A stretch of DNA of 64,000 nucleotides from Gemmatimonadota bacterium (GCA_031260285.1 JAIRKD010000061.1:1-64000); one strand, 5' to 3'; shown: positions 8,846 to 18,128, counted from the stretch's first letter. The notes: generated from the letters alone by a model not told the origin. Translations and numbers: made by a program.

Positions 8846-9320
8846 CAACATCATCGTATTCGAGTTCGATCTCTTCATCATACTCGATATCAGCGTCTTC
8901 CCCTCCCGTACGCCCCGAGAATGACATGACAAACTGGGCGAGATCATCACCGATGACCGACCGGATTTCGGCGGTAACGGCGGCGGTCAGCCCACTCAGA
9001 ATCGCGGTGCGAAGCTGTCTGCGGGCGCGCTCCACGATCCAGCGCCGGTCAGAGGGCCGGGCGGAAAGGGCCGCGATTGCCGCGCCGGTGGCAAAGGCGA
9101 TGCCGCACGCGGCGAGAGGGTTCTTCCGGATCAGGGTAACCACACCTGTCCGCTCGTCAAGAACACTGGTGGCAGTGCGGGCGTGCTCGCCGAGTGCTCC
9201 CATTGTTTCGCCGAGAGTCTCACTGAAAGCTTCGCTGAAAGTGCCTTCGGCGCGGCTGGCTTTTCCGGGGAGGCGATGCTGGCCGCGTGAATCTCCCCGG
9301 CCGGTAGCTCCTGTACTCAT
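8820..9320 (-). CDS. DUF883/YtxH-like small membrane protein with acidic tail
   Basis: A 166-residue protein. An amphipathic N-terminal helix (TFSEAFSETLGETMGALGEHARTATSVLDERTG) is followed by RKNPLAACGIAFATGAAIAALSARPS, a glycine-zipper-like single membrane span typical of the ElaB/YqjD/DUF883 and YtxH groups. The C-terminal 30 residues are almost all Asp/Glu (EDADIEYDEEIELEYDD). Family members are inner-membrane stress or ribosome-associated proteins; the function here is unknown. It lies with acyP and 9426-10115 in a leftward cluster. Confidence 0.7.
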   Translation of the reverse strand: MSTGATGRGDSRGQHRLPGKASRAEGTFSEAFSETLGETMGALGEHARTATSVLDERTGVVTLIRKNPLAACGIAFATGAAIAALSARPSDRRWIVERARRQLRTAILSGLTAAVTAEIRSVIGDDLAQFVMSFSGRTGGEDADIEYDEEIELEYDDVDDDDIFDR

Positions 9321-9425
9321 CGATATTCGGGCCTTGGTCTATCCGCAGGTGACGGATGCAGTGGTATTATCAGTGATTCTCGCCGCGAGCCTGACAACCC
9401 GATGGAAAACCGGCTGAGAGATCAT

Positions 9426-10115
9426 TCAGCGCAGGATCTTCCCCACCAGCCATCCGGCGCTTACAGCAATGACAATGGATCGGATCGGGTGCTGGCGTAC
9501 CTGTGATTCAAGATCTTCGCGGAGCGTGTCGATGTCACCCTCACGCAGGTATTCGGAGGCATCAGAAAGCCACCCGGCCGTGCTGCTGGCCGCGCTGGCT
9601 GCCCGCTCCCCCGGTCCGGCGTTTATGATGCGTTCGCCGGCAAGCCGGCTGATATGCTCCGCGATCTCGTCGATCCGGTCAGCAAGCTGTTCAAACCCGC
9701 GCTGGACGGAGCCGGAAGCGCGCCGGCGGACTTCGTCGCGAGCGCGTTGAGCGTATTGGTTCACTCCTGGCTCCTCATCCGGTGGAAGTTGGCGTTTGCG
9801 GGGAGGGTCGGGCGGGCTGCTGCCGTCGCCGCGGTAATGTCCTTCTCTCCCGATATCGCCGAGACTCAGGAACGGGTTGTCCCCCAGGCCGGCGTCAAAT
9901 TCATCAGACAGATCGTCATCAAATCCGTCTTCGAAGTTCTCGGAGTCACGGAATGAGCCGTCGTTTCCGGCTGCGCTTGCAGGCATGATATCGCCGGTGT
10001 GAGGTCCGGAAAGAGGTTCACTGGAAGCGGTAAATGCGGTCCCGGAGGCGGATAGATCCGGTCCGAAGGCCGTCCCGTCCGGGCTCCTGTCGTTTCGGGC
10101 GTCCTGGTTGTTCAT
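9426..10115 (-). CDS. DUF883-like membrane protein with disordered acidic N-terminus
   Basis: A 229-residue protein. The first 115 residues or so are low-complexity, acidic and Gly/Ser-rich. The C-terminal half has a helical segment (QLADRIDEIAEHISRLAGERI) and ends with REDLESQVRQHPIRSIVIAVSAGWLVGKILR, the C-terminal single-span pattern of YqjD/ElaB-type proteins. It is probably related in role to its neighbour 8820-9320. There is no enzymatic motif. Confidence 0.7.
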   Translation of the reverse strand: MNNQDARNDRSPDGTAFGPDLSASGTAFTASSEPLSGPHTGDIMPASAAGNDGSFRDSENFEDGFDDDLSDEFDAGLGDNPFLSLGDIGREGHYRGDGSSPPDPPRKRQLPPDEEPGVNQYAQRARDEVRRRASGSVQRGFEQLADRIDEIAEHISRLAGERIINAGPGERAASAASSTAGWLSDASEYLREGDIDTLREDLESQVRQHPIRSIVIAVSAGWLVGKILR

Positions 10116-10927
10116 CGACGTTTGCCGTTACCGTTTGAAGTGCGTGGTCCGGGAGAAGCTGCCGGGTGCAACCAGGGTGCCAGAAAGCGAGTAATTCATG
10201 GCGCTCTGCCATCAGGCCAGAATCGAGCTTTTGGAGGTCTTGCGCAAGGGTGGAGTGTCAGGCAGTTCAAATCGTACGAGGGAGCGTCTGTCGTTTTGAT
10301 TCCGGGGGAGTGTTCAGGAAGCCCGTTGGCGCCGAACACCGCGATGCAGGAGCGTTGGGTGATTTGCCGCTCAACCACCGCTGTAAACAGTGCTGATACT
10401 GATGGAAGCCGCTTCTACCCTCTGTTCTCCTGTCCTCCTGTTCCTGTCCTCCCCCTGCCTTCCTCCTGGATCTGTGTTTTTCTGTCTCTTCCCGGAGTCA
10501 CGCGCGTTCCTTCTGCGGCTTGATGGGATTTCCCGCGGAATGACCGTTCCATCGCGAACCGGTTGCCGGCAGATGGGTACTCAGCACGCGGGCTTGCAGC
10601 TGCCTCCGATGTTCCACGTGGAACCTTCCTTTTCTGCGGTGCCGGGTGGAAATACTGCAGAGTCTGAACGGGTGCTGCTTCTGAGGGGTGGCAAGCGCAT
10701 GCAGAATGCCCGGGGCTTCCGGGAGAACTCTGCGGACCGGGATCGAGAGGGCGCGTCCGGCACGGGTAGATCATTGAACTTTCCAGCAGGCTGTTCAGCC
10801 TGACTGTCCCCGGGTTGTCTTTTGGGTGGCAGGGCGATAAGGCTGCGATTGTGACAGGGTGTAGTGGCGGGTATGGCTGAGGCGAGAGAAGTCGTTCCGG
10901 CGGGATAATTTCGGGAAATGTACCGGT
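10116..10927. other. 812-bp gap upstream of mnmG containing a parS-like site
   Basis: No convincing gene. It contains a pyrimidine-rich stretch at about 10420-10500 and the parS-like palindrome at 10610-10625. The remaining short open frames have no family character or codon bias. Confidence 0.4.
10610..10625. other. parS-like ParB binding site 1
   Basis: TGTTCCACGTGGAACC. This matches the ParB consensus TGTTYCACGTGRAACA at every position except the last. The central CCACGTGG palindrome is intact. parA-parB lie about 3 kb to the right. Confidence 0.8.
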
Positions 10928-12826
10928 ATGACGTTACGATATGATGTAATCGTGGTCGGGGGAGGCCACTCGGGCGTGGAGGCCGCCGCCGCGGCGGCGC
11001 GAGCGGGGGCCGAGGTACTCCTGGTTACCCCTGTCCTCGACGGGATCGCCCAGCTGAGCTGCAACCCCGCCATCGGGGGAGTTGCCAAGGGAACAGTTGT
11101 GCGCGAGGTGGATGCGCTGGGTGGCATCATGGGCGCAGCCACGGATGCCTCCCGCATCCAGTTCCGGATGCTCAACCGGTCCAAGGGTCCGGCGGTCTGG
11201 GCGCCCCGGGCTCAGTGTGATCGCGGCCTCTATCCCCGGATGGCGAGGGCGCTGCTGGAACGGAACCCCCGGGTTTCACTTTTCCAGGGGATGGTTGGCT
11301 CACTTCTCATCAACGCGGGCCGGGTAACAGGAGTCCGGCTGGAGTCGGGTGTGGAGTTCTCGGCCCGCACGGTGGTGCTTACAACGGGCACCTTCCTCCG
11401 GGGGCGGATTCATATCGGTGGCTCTCCGGCGCAGCCGGCGGGGCGGGCCGGAGAGGCTCCTTCGGTCTATCTCGCGGAACAGCTTGAGAGTCTCGGGCTG
11501 GAGGTCGCCCGCTTCAAGACAGGGACTCCTCCCCGGATTGATGGTCGGACGGTTGATTACACCGTTCTTGAGCGGCAGGACGGGGAGAGTGATGTCTACC
11601 GGTTTTCGTTCTGGAACCGTTCAGCGCTTCCGCGCCAGCGACCCTGCTGGATCACCTGGGCGGGGGAGCCGATCCGTGAGATTGTAAATCAGAATCTGCG
11701 TCGTTCCGCGCTTTACGGAGGAGAGATCTCGGGCCGGGGACCCCGGTACTGTCCGTCGATCGAAGACAAGATTGTCCGGTTTCCGGATGCTGCCCGGCAC
11801 CAGATCTTCCTGGAGCCGGAAGGGCTGGAAACGGAGGAGATGTACGTCAATGGACTCTCAACTTCCCTGCCGGTGGATGTGCAGCTGGAGATGATTCATG
11901 CTGTTCCCGGGCTGGGGAACGCCCGGATGACACGGATGGGATACGCCATTGAGTATGACTACTATCCACCTCACCAGCTTGCTCCCACTCTCGAACTGAA
12001 GGCGCTGGAGGGACTGTTCTTCGCCGGGCAGATCAATGGTACAACGGGTTACGAAGAGGCGGCTGGCCAGGGGCTGCTTGCCGGGGCGAACGCCGCCTTC
12101 CAGGCTCTTGGTCAGGCGCCGCTGGTGCTTGAGCGGGACCAGGCGTTTATCGGTGTGCTGGTGGACGATCTTGTCACCCGGGGCACAGATGAACCCTACC
12201 GGCTCTTCACCTCCCGGGCTGAATTCCGGCTGCTTCTCCGGCAGGACAATGCCCTCGCCCGGCTTGGTGAGCTGGCGACCCGGCGAGGTCTGCTTACGGA
12301 AGAGCAGCTGGAGCGCCTTGGTGCGAGGCAGGCGCTGGACAGCTCGGTGCACCTCTGGCTGAGTAACACCAATGCGGTGCCGGCAGCGGCAAATCCTGCT
12401 CTGGAAAGCCTGGGCAGTGCTCCTCTGTCCGAGCCCACCCGGCTCTCTTCCCTGCTCCGGCGTCCGGATGTCGGTATCCGGGATCTGTTCTCGTTTGCCG
12501 GGCCTCCTCTTCTGAAGGGAGACGCCAGTGAGAATGAGGAAGCGTTTACGGGGGCTGAGATCGAGCTCCGCTATAACGGCTACATCGGACGGGAGCGAGA
12601 GCGAGCGGAGGCTCTTCGGCGGCAGACGGAATTTCCCCTGCCGGATGATCTGCCGTTTGGCGAGTTCCTGTCGCTTTCCACGGAAGCGCGCCAGAAGCTC
12701 AGTCGGATCCAGCCCAGGACAATCGGCCAGGCGGGGCGGATCCCCGGACTCTCTCCAAGCGATCTTCAGAATCTGATTATGGAAGTGCGGAAACGGGGGG
12801 CCGCAGAGAAGGTCCGATCAGACTGA
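10928..12826 (+). CDS. mnmG: tRNA uridine-5-carboxymethylaminomethyl modification enzyme MnmG (GidA)
   Basis: A 632-residue flavoprotein. It has the N-terminal FAD-binding GGGHSGVEAAAAAARAG, the GidA signatures CNPAIGGVAKGTVVREVDALGG and GPRYCPSIEDKIVRF, and the C-terminal MnmE-interacting region with IGQAGRIPGLSPSDLQNLI. It works with MnmE on wobble uridine of tRNAs. The downstream rsmG (gidB) usual in this cluster is not present; 758 bp of non-coding sequence with a parS site follows instead. Confidence 0.97.
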   Translation: MTLRYDVIVVGGGHSGVEAAAAAARAGAEVLLVTPVLDGIAQLSCNPAIGGVAKGTVVREVDALGGIMGAATDASRIQFRMLNRSKGPAVWAPRAQCDRGLYPRMARALLERNPRVSLFQGMVGSLLINAGRVTGVRLESGVEFSARTVVLTTGTFLRGRIHIGGSPAQPAGRAGEAPSVYLAEQLESLGLEVARFKTGTPPRIDGRTVDYTVLERQDGESDVYRFSFWNRSALPRQRPCWITWAGEPIREIVNQNLRRSALYGGEISGRGPRYCPSIEDKIVRFPDAARHQIFLEPEGLETEEMYVNGLSTSLPVDVQLEMIHAVPGLGNARMTRMGYAIEYDYYPPHQLAPTLELKALEGLFFAGQINGTTGYEEAAGQGLLAGANAAFQALGQAPLVLERDQAFIGVLVDDLVTRGTDEPYRLFTSRAEFRLLLRQDNALARLGELATRRGLLTEEQLERLGARQALDSSVHLWLSNTNAVPAAANPALESLGSAPLSEPTRLSSLLRRPDVGIRDLFSFAGPPLLKGDASENEEAFTGAEIELRYNGYIGRERERAEALRRQTEFPLPDDLPFGEFLSLSTEARQKLSRIQPRTIGQAGRIPGLSPSDLQNLIMEVRKRGAAEKVRSD

Positions 12827-13584
12827 TCACGACTTGATGGAATTTTTGTGCAACCTGGGATTTTAATTGAGACATGGAGACAAATGCCCCTTCATATGCC
12901 CCAGGACGCAAAAAGAGCATCGGGTAGCCCCGAAGGGTTCTGGCGGGCGGGATCGTTTGTCTGAGGCCAGATGCGGAGTCCGTTTTTCGGGGGGTTGATC
13001 AAAAAGACACGGCCGATTTTTGTCTTCGCTCCCCCTCTGTCGGTGTTTCACGTGAAACAATTCTGGCGCTGGAGTCCCGACTGATTGCCGGAACGCCGCG
13101 AGTCCCATTGATTGTTGATGTGTATGTGGCGCGTGTAACGCCCTGTCTGTCGGGGGCCGGGTCCCGTGTCTGATCAGGCGTGGGGTCGGTTCGGAAGATG
13201 TGCCTGCTCCAGGTCTTCAGGGGGTATCCGAGAGCGTTTGCAGCTGCTCCTGGGGAAATCAAAAGTGGATGGGGAATCCCGATTTCCCTCCCTCGATTCG
13301 GCAATCTGTCCTCCGTCTATCCGCAGGACCCGCGAAAGCGGTGACGTATTCCGGTTGTGAGGGTGCCTTCCCCGGGTCGCGGCTGCATAGTCTTCCGGGT
13401 CTGCACAGGCTCTGGCCAGCCCGAAAACGATGCCAGCATCCGGGATGCGGGGGGGCAGATCCGCCCCTGACAGAGGTCCCCGGATCCGGTTGACGCCGGG
13501 ATTTCCCTTGCCGTCCTAGACCACCGGGGACAGGTCCTCTATATTTCCACCACTTCTTCTCCCCCGATCTCCGGAGTGCGACGC
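12827..13584. other. mnmG-parA intergenic region with perfect parS
   Basis: About 758 bp with no convincing coding frame. It carries the parS palindrome at 13044-13059. The position usually holds rsmG, but no methyltransferase motif is present in any frame. Confidence 0.5.
13044..13059. other. Perfect parS site 2
   Basis: TGTTTCACGTGAAACA, a perfect 16-bp match to the canonical ParB (Spo0J) binding palindrome, about 540 bp upstream of parA. ParB loads here as a CTP-dependent clamp and spreads to organise the origin region. Confidence 0.95.
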
Positions 13585-14424
13585 GTGGCGCGGATAATCG
13601 CGATTGCGAATCAGAAGGGCGGCGTCGGAAAGACGACGACGGCGATCAACCTCGGGGCCAGTCTCGCGGTTGCCGAAAAACGAACCCTCGTGATTGATAT
13701 CGACCCTCAGGCCAATGCAACAAGCGGCCTGGGAGTGTCCCGACAGGGCGTTTCAAAGTCGATCTACGAGGTGCTTGTTGAGGGAGAGCCCGCTGAAGAG
13801 GCGATCATCAGAGGGGTCCACTTCCCTTTCTTGGACGTCCTGCCGGCAACCCGTGATCTGGTCGGGGTGGAGGTGGAGCTGGTTGAGCGCCCATCCAGGG
13901 AGACAATCCTCCGGGAAGCCCTGGCTCCGATCCGCGACCGTTACGATTTCATCCTGATAGACGCCCCGCCCTCTCTGGGCATGCTGACGCTGAACACCCT
14001 GGCGGCGGCTGACTCTGTACTCATCCCCATCCAGTGCGAGTTCTATGCGCTGGAGGGGCTTTCACAGCTCCTGAATACGGTTCGCATCGTTCAGCGCACG
14101 CTTAATCCGGCGCTGCAGATTGAAGGGGTGCTCCTCACCATGTTCGACAGCCGCCTCAACCTTTCCCGTCAGGTGGCTGAAGAGGTGAAGGAGTATTTCG
14201 GGCCGAAGGTCTTCAGCGCATCGATCCCCCGGAATGTGCGGATCGCGGAAGCACCGAGCTTTGGTGAGCCGATTGTGATGTACGATATCGTCTCCGCCGG
14301 TGCGAAGAGCTATCTTGCGCTGGCGCGCGAAGTTATCGCCCGTCAGACGGCGCCGGTGGAAGCTCCCGGACAGGCGGCTGAACCGGCCGCAGAACTGCTG
14401 ATGGCGGCAGGGGGTGGGGACTGA
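13585..14424 (+). CDS. parA: Chromosome-partitioning ATPase ParA (Soj)
   Basis: About 279 residues. It begins MARIIAIANQKGGVGKTTTAINLGASLA, the deviant Walker A of ParA/MinD ATPases, with DIDPQANATSGLG and the later DAPPSLGMLTLNTL. It is a nucleoid-bound ATPase that moves ParB-parS complexes. GTG 13585 was chosen because GGAG sits 8 bases upstream; the GTG at 13576 is an alternative. It overlaps parB in an ATGA junction. The C-terminal 30 residues are an Ala/Pro-rich tail. Confidence 0.95.
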   Translation: MARIIAIANQKGGVGKTTTAINLGASLAVAEKRTLVIDIDPQANATSGLGVSRQGVSKSIYEVLVEGEPAEEAIIRGVHFPFLDVLPATRDLVGVEVELVERPSRETILREALAPIRDRYDFILIDAPPSLGMLTLNTLAAADSVLIPIQCEFYALEGLSQLLNTVRIVQRTLNPALQIEGVLLTMFDSRLNLSRQVAEEVKEYFGPKVFSASIPRNVRIAEAPSFGEPIVMYDIVSAGAKSYLALAREVIARQTAPVEAPGQAAEPAAELLMAAGGGD

Positions 14425-15356
14425 TGAGCGTAAAAGAGCCAGCTCTCGAAGGAAAGAAGAAGACGCGTCTGGGTAAAGGGCTCGGAGCGCTCCTCGGAGA
14501 GTATCTTCCGGACGAGTCAGTGCCGACCAGCGCTTACCGGTCTGTCGCTGTTTCGACGATTACGCCGAACCCGCTGCAGCCACGGCGGGAGTTCTCCGCG
14601 GAACAGCTGGCCGAACTGGAAGCCTCGATCCGGGAGAGCGGGCTGCTGCAGCCGCTGGTTGTGCGGCCGGCGAGCGCCTCTGCTCCTGCGGGCGCGGAGT
14701 GGGAGCTGGTTGCCGGTGAACGTCGGTTGCGCGCCGTCCGGCGGCTGGGATGGACCGAGGTCCCCGTGATCGTCCGGGAGATGGATGATCGTACGCTGCT
14801 TGTTCTGGCGATTGTCGAGAATGTGCAGCGCGCGGACCTCTCACCGCTTGATGAGGCGGAAGGGTACCGTCAGCTGATTGACGACTTCGGCTATACGCAG
14901 AAGGATGTCGCCGAAAGCGTAGGGCGGGAACGCTCTACCGTGGCCAACCTGCTCCGGCTCCTCCATCTCCCCGCCTCGGTCCAGCGCCTGGTCAGCGAAG
15001 GAAGTGTCAGCATGGGACACGCCCGGGCCATCCTCGGCGCTGGTGATGAGCGCCGGATGTCCGATCTCGCCCGCCGGGTGGCAGATGAAGGGCTTTCTGT
15101 GCGGGTTGTCGAGGAGATGGTGCGGCGGAACAGGCAGGATACCAGCTCGCGGAAAGAAACGAGAAAGGCTGCGGGAAGCCGGTCTACAGCGCCCCATCTT
15201 CGTCAGCTGGAAGCTGAGCTGCAGCGGCGACTGGGCACGCGGGTGAAGATCCAGACAACCTCACCGGGGGTTGGCCGGGTCGAAATCCCCTTCTACAACC
15301 TCGATGATTTTGACCGGGTAGCCGAACTTCTGCTGGGGCCGGAAGCCCGGGGCTGA
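14424..15356 (+). CDS. parB: Chromosome-partitioning protein ParB (Spo0J)
   Basis: A 310-residue protein. It has the N-terminal ParA-interacting stretch KTRLGKGLGALLGE, the CTPase/ParB domain with NPLQPRREF and the GERRLRA motif (VAGERRLRAVRRLG), and LAIVENVQRADLSPLDEAEGY. A helix-turn-helix follows (TQKDVAESVGRERSTVANLLRLL), with the C-terminal dimerisation segment at the end. It binds the parS sites at 10610 and 13044. The ATG overlaps the parA stop. Confidence 0.96.
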   Translation: MSVKEPALEGKKKTRLGKGLGALLGEYLPDESVPTSAYRSVAVSTITPNPLQPRREFSAEQLAELEASIRESGLLQPLVVRPASASAPAGAEWELVAGERRLRAVRRLGWTEVPVIVREMDDRTLLVLAIVENVQRADLSPLDEAEGYRQLIDDFGYTQKDVAESVGRERSTVANLLRLLHLPASVQRLVSEGSVSMGHARAILGAGDERRMSDLARRVADEGLSVRVVEEMVRRNRQDTSSRKETRKAAGSRSTAPHLRQLEAELQRRLGTRVKIQTTSPGVGRVEIPFYNLDDFDRVAELLLGPEARG

Positions 15357-15362
15357 CGTCAG

Positions 15363-16136
15363 ATGGAGCGAAAACGTCGGCTCATGAAGTTCATCGTTGT
15401 GCCGCATGGTCACGGCTCAGCGACCCGGTCCTTCGAGATCTCCTATACCCGGCTGAATGTTGCGGTTCTGGTTGTACTCCTCATGGGAGCGGTGTGGGTC
15501 GGAACGATCGTCTCCTGGGCGTTTGTCGGCGCGCGCGCGGCAAGGGTTTCCGGGCTGGAGGATGAGGTAGGCCGCCTTCAGACGGAACTGATGCAGGTAC
15601 AGGAGCTTGCGGGTTCGCTGCGCCGCCTGGAGACGCAGTATACACGGATGCGCGATGTTCTGGGCGCGAACCGGCCCAGCGACCCTACCAGCATCTGGAT
15701 CCCCGCGATTGATGGGCCGAGCCTCTCGGATACCGCCGCGGACAGCAGTACCGCTCTTGTCCCCACCTCCTGGCCTCTCACGCAGCGCGGTTACATCACC
15801 CAGGAGCATCTGGGGAAGATTCCGGGAGAACATCCGGGAATTGATATCGCCGTCCCCGAGGGGAACTACATCCGCGCTTCGGGTGGTGGTGTGGTCACGG
15901 AAGCGGGGGAGGACCAGATCTACGGGAAGTACGTCCGGATCCGCCATGCGGACGGATATGAAACCGTCTATGGTCACGCTTCGGATCTCTTTGTGACCAG
16001 AGATGACGAGGTCGCGCGCCATCAGGTAATCGCCCTGACGGGAAATACAGGTTCTTCCACCGCGCCTCATCTGCATTTTGAAGTGTGGAAGGACGGTGTC
16101 CCGGTTGATCCCCGGTCGGTTGTATCGGTCCCCTGA
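15363..16136 (+). CDS. Membrane-anchored M23 (LytM-type) peptidase
   Basis: 257 residues, starting 6 bases after parB and so probably in its operon. One membrane span (LNVAVLVVLLMGAVWVGTIVSWAFVG) is followed by a short coiled coil (LEDEVGRLQTELMQVQELAGSLRRLE) and a C-terminal M23 domain. HPGIDIAVPEG, YGHAS and HLHFEVWKDGVPVDP supply the zinc ligands (H..D, HxH), so it is probably a catalytically competent peptidoglycan endopeptidase. Its position behind parAB suggests coordination of wall hydrolysis with the cell cycle; this is inferred from context only. Confidence 0.9.
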   Translation: MERKRRLMKFIVVPHGHGSATRSFEISYTRLNVAVLVVLLMGAVWVGTIVSWAFVGARAARVSGLEDEVGRLQTELMQVQELAGSLRRLETQYTRMRDVLGANRPSDPTSIWIPAIDGPSLSDTAADSSTALVPTSWPLTQRGYITQEHLGKIPGEHPGIDIAVPEGNYIRASGGGVVTEAGEDQIYGKYVRIRHADGYETVYGHASDLFVTRDDEVARHQVIALTGNTGSSTAPHLHFEVWKDGVPVDPRSVVSVP

Positions 16137-16204
16137 GGACGCGGACTGAGAGCGTGGACTGAGAAGTCCGCCGCCGGCCCTCCGGAGTGAGCCTCCGAGG
16201 TTAT

Positions 16205-16843
16205 ATGAAAGGAGCTGCTCGGGCGGTTATCAGCTGCCTCATCCTCTCAGTCAGCGTATATACCCGGGATGACGCTGCCGCACAGTCCACCGAGCTGCTC
16301 TGGGAGCCTGGCCAGGGTCCAGCTGCCGGGGCCCCATGCACGTCAGTCAGCGGTATGAGATCTCCCGTCACGGAGATCCAGCCTGGCGAGTATTCCCTTA
16401 CCCTGGTCATCGGTTCCGGCCGGCCGGTTGGGGAACCCACTACCGGACGGATGATCCTGAGATCGACCAGCCCGGAGGACCGATCGCCCCGGACCGGTGA
16501 GCGGGCTGTCCCTCCAATGGGAGCCGAGACCCCGCTTTACGGCGCCGCGGTGCTTGACTGGAAAGCTGCCACGGCACCCGTGTCGTTGTCGGAGCCCGTG
16601 CCCCCGAATTCTCTGGACCCTGTATATCCTGGCGTGCTTGTGTGGCTGGACTCCCGACGCACTCTTATCCTCATCGGTACACTCTCGAACATCAGGAATG
16701 GCAACACCTGGGAAGACGGCGCCGGAATCGCATTGGACGTGATCGACCAGAGCGCCGGGCGCCTTCGCGGAGATTGGAACAGGTGGGGAATCATTGGTTT
16801 CAGTTCGGGCGGTTCAGGCTACTTCTGCCTTGATCCGGTTTGA
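16205..16843 (+). CDS. Hypothetical secreted protein
   Basis: About 212 residues from ATG 16205 (GAGG just upstream; the frame is also open to GTG 16187). The N-terminus KGAARAVISCLILSVSVYTRDDAAAQ looks like a signal peptide with an AAAQ cleavage region. The mature part is rich in Gly/Pro/Ser and contains short beta-like stretches (GEYSLTLVIGSGRPVGEPTTGRMIL, LDPVYPGVLVWLDSRRTLILIGTLS). No family was recognised. It follows the M23 gene on the same strand. Confidence 0.55.
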   Translation: MKGAARAVISCLILSVSVYTRDDAAAQSTELLWEPGQGPAAGAPCTSVSGMRSPVTEIQPGEYSLTLVIGSGRPVGEPTTGRMILRSTSPEDRSPRTGERAVPPMGAETPLYGAAVLDWKAATAPVSLSEPVPPNSLDPVYPGVLVWLDSRRTLILIGTLSNIRNGNTWEDGAGIALDVIDQSAGRLRGDWNRWGIIGFSSGGSGYFCLDPV

Positions 16844-17051
16844 GACTCCCTGAGCCCGGCTATTGTGATGGGAAAATGCTTCGAGCCGCTGGAGCCAGGA
16901 ATTTCGGATTTCAGCGTCCGGATTCCCGTTCCGCAATCGGCCGCCGTTGTATTCAATCCGTCCAACCCGAAGACCTGCAGGATGTGAATAACAGATTCAG
17001 TTCCAAGGCTTCAGCAGCTGTAGTGGGATTCCCTGAAGATTTGTACACGGG

Positions 17052-17163
17052 TTATCCACATTGACTATATGGCGCCGTATCTCGTTTTGTTTCAGCATAT
17101 TACAAGTTTTCCACATTGTTTTTACATCGATATCCACAGAGGATTTCCACAAATCGTGGATAA
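17052..17163. promoter_or_regulatory. DnaA-box cluster with AT-rich segment (oriC candidate)
   Basis: One perfect box TTATCCACA (17052-17060) and four near-consensus boxes: TTTTCCACA (17107-17115), ATATCCACA (17130-17138), ATTTCCACA (17143-17151) and CGTGGATAA (17155-17163, opposite strand). The roughly 45 bp between the first two are AT-rich relative to the neighbourhood. The cluster occupies the end of the 335-bp gap between 16843 and 17179, about 2 kb past parB. It could be an origin/DNA-unwinding region or DnaA control of the next gene. Confidence 0.6.
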
Positions 17164-17178
17164 ATCCGGGGAGAAATA

Positions 17179-17931
17179 ATGACTGCTCAGGAGCTGGCGC
17201 GCTGGCTTGACGATTACCTCGAAACGGGGAGGATCCCGGATTACGCAGGGGCCTGGAACGGGTTGCAGGTAGATCGTGACGGGCCGGTGAAGCGGATCGC
17301 CTTTGCTGTGGATGCCGCCCAGGCGACGATTGATGCAGCAGTGGATCGGGGCGCTGATCTGCTGATTGTTCATCACGGTCTGTTCTGGGACGGGAATCCA
17401 ACCGTGACGGGCCGGCGCCACCGGCGACTGGCTGCGCTGCTCAAGGCGAATGTCGGCGTCTATTCATCCCATCTGCCGCTGGACGCACATGAGCAGGTAG
17501 GAAACAACGCCGTCCTGGCCCATGCGGCGGGGATCACGATTGATGGACGATTCGCGAGCTGCAAGGGTGTTGAGATCGGGATCACGGGAACGATCGACAT
17601 CCGACGGGAGGCGCTGGGCGCGCGGCTGGATGAACTGCTTGGCGGCCGGGTGATGATGATCCCCGGAGGACCGGAGAAGATCCGGAGGGTGGGAGTGGTT
17701 ACCGGCAGCGGTGCTTCCCATCTCGGGGCTGCTCGTGAGGCGGGGCTGGATGCGCTGATCACCGGTGAGGGAAGCCATCACCATTATTTTGATTCGATGG
17801 AGGGCGGCGTGAACCTCTTCCTGGGCGGGCATTATGCCACCGAAAGCTGGGGGCTGAAGGCACTTGCCCGGAAGCTCGCAGACGAGTTCGATCTCGACTG
17901 GGAGTTTATCGATCATCCAACCGGCCTGTAG
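17179..17931 (+). CDS. Nif3-like dinuclear metal-centre hexameric protein (DUF34/YbgI family)
   Basis: A 250-residue protein of the short Nif3 type. It has LIVHHGLFWDG (metal-binding His pair), VYSSHLPLDAHEQVGNNAVLA (His/Asp ligands) and GEGSHHHYFDSMEGGVNLFLGGHYATE at the C-terminal metal site. Members form toroidal hexamers. Some are annotated as GTP cyclohydrolase 1 type 2, but the cellular role is unsettled. The ATG lies 16 bases after the last box of the upstream DnaA-box cluster, so DnaA could affect its expression. Confidence 0.9.
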   Translation: MTAQELARWLDDYLETGRIPDYAGAWNGLQVDRDGPVKRIAFAVDAAQATIDAAVDRGADLLIVHHGLFWDGNPTVTGRRHRRLAALLKANVGVYSSHLPLDAHEQVGNNAVLAHAAGITIDGRFASCKGVEIGITGTIDIRREALGARLDELLGGRVMMIPGGPEKIRRVGVVTGSGASHLGAAREAGLDALITGEGSHHHYFDSMEGGVNLFLGGHYATESWGLKALARKLADEFDLDWEFIDHPTGL

Positions 17932-18088
17932 CTCCGGGATGGAAAGCCTGCCGGACTGGTGGAAAGAGGGAAAGAGGGAAAGAGGGAACGTCAGATCAGC
18001 AGGAAGAATCCCGGGAGATAGAAAGCGGGAGAAACGCAAAGGAAAAAAGCAGGAGAGAAGCCGCCCGGGTGGTGCAGCGGCACTGGCG

Positions 18089-18114
18089 CGCTCCCCCGGA
18101 AGACCGGGGGAGCG
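18089..18114. terminator. Bidirectional hairpin terminator
   Basis: An 11-bp perfect stem CGCTCCCCCGG/CCGGGGGAGCG with loop AAGA, between the convergent Nif3-like gene and the zinc-ribbon gene. The plus-strand exit is T-rich (TTGTTGTCT). Confidence 0.75.
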
Positions 18115-18128
18115 TTGTTGTCTCGACG

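Noticed and set aside
12999..13304. Frames between mnmG and parA considered as rsmG
   Set aside because: No methyltransferase motif in any frame; the interval is best explained as non-coding with parS.
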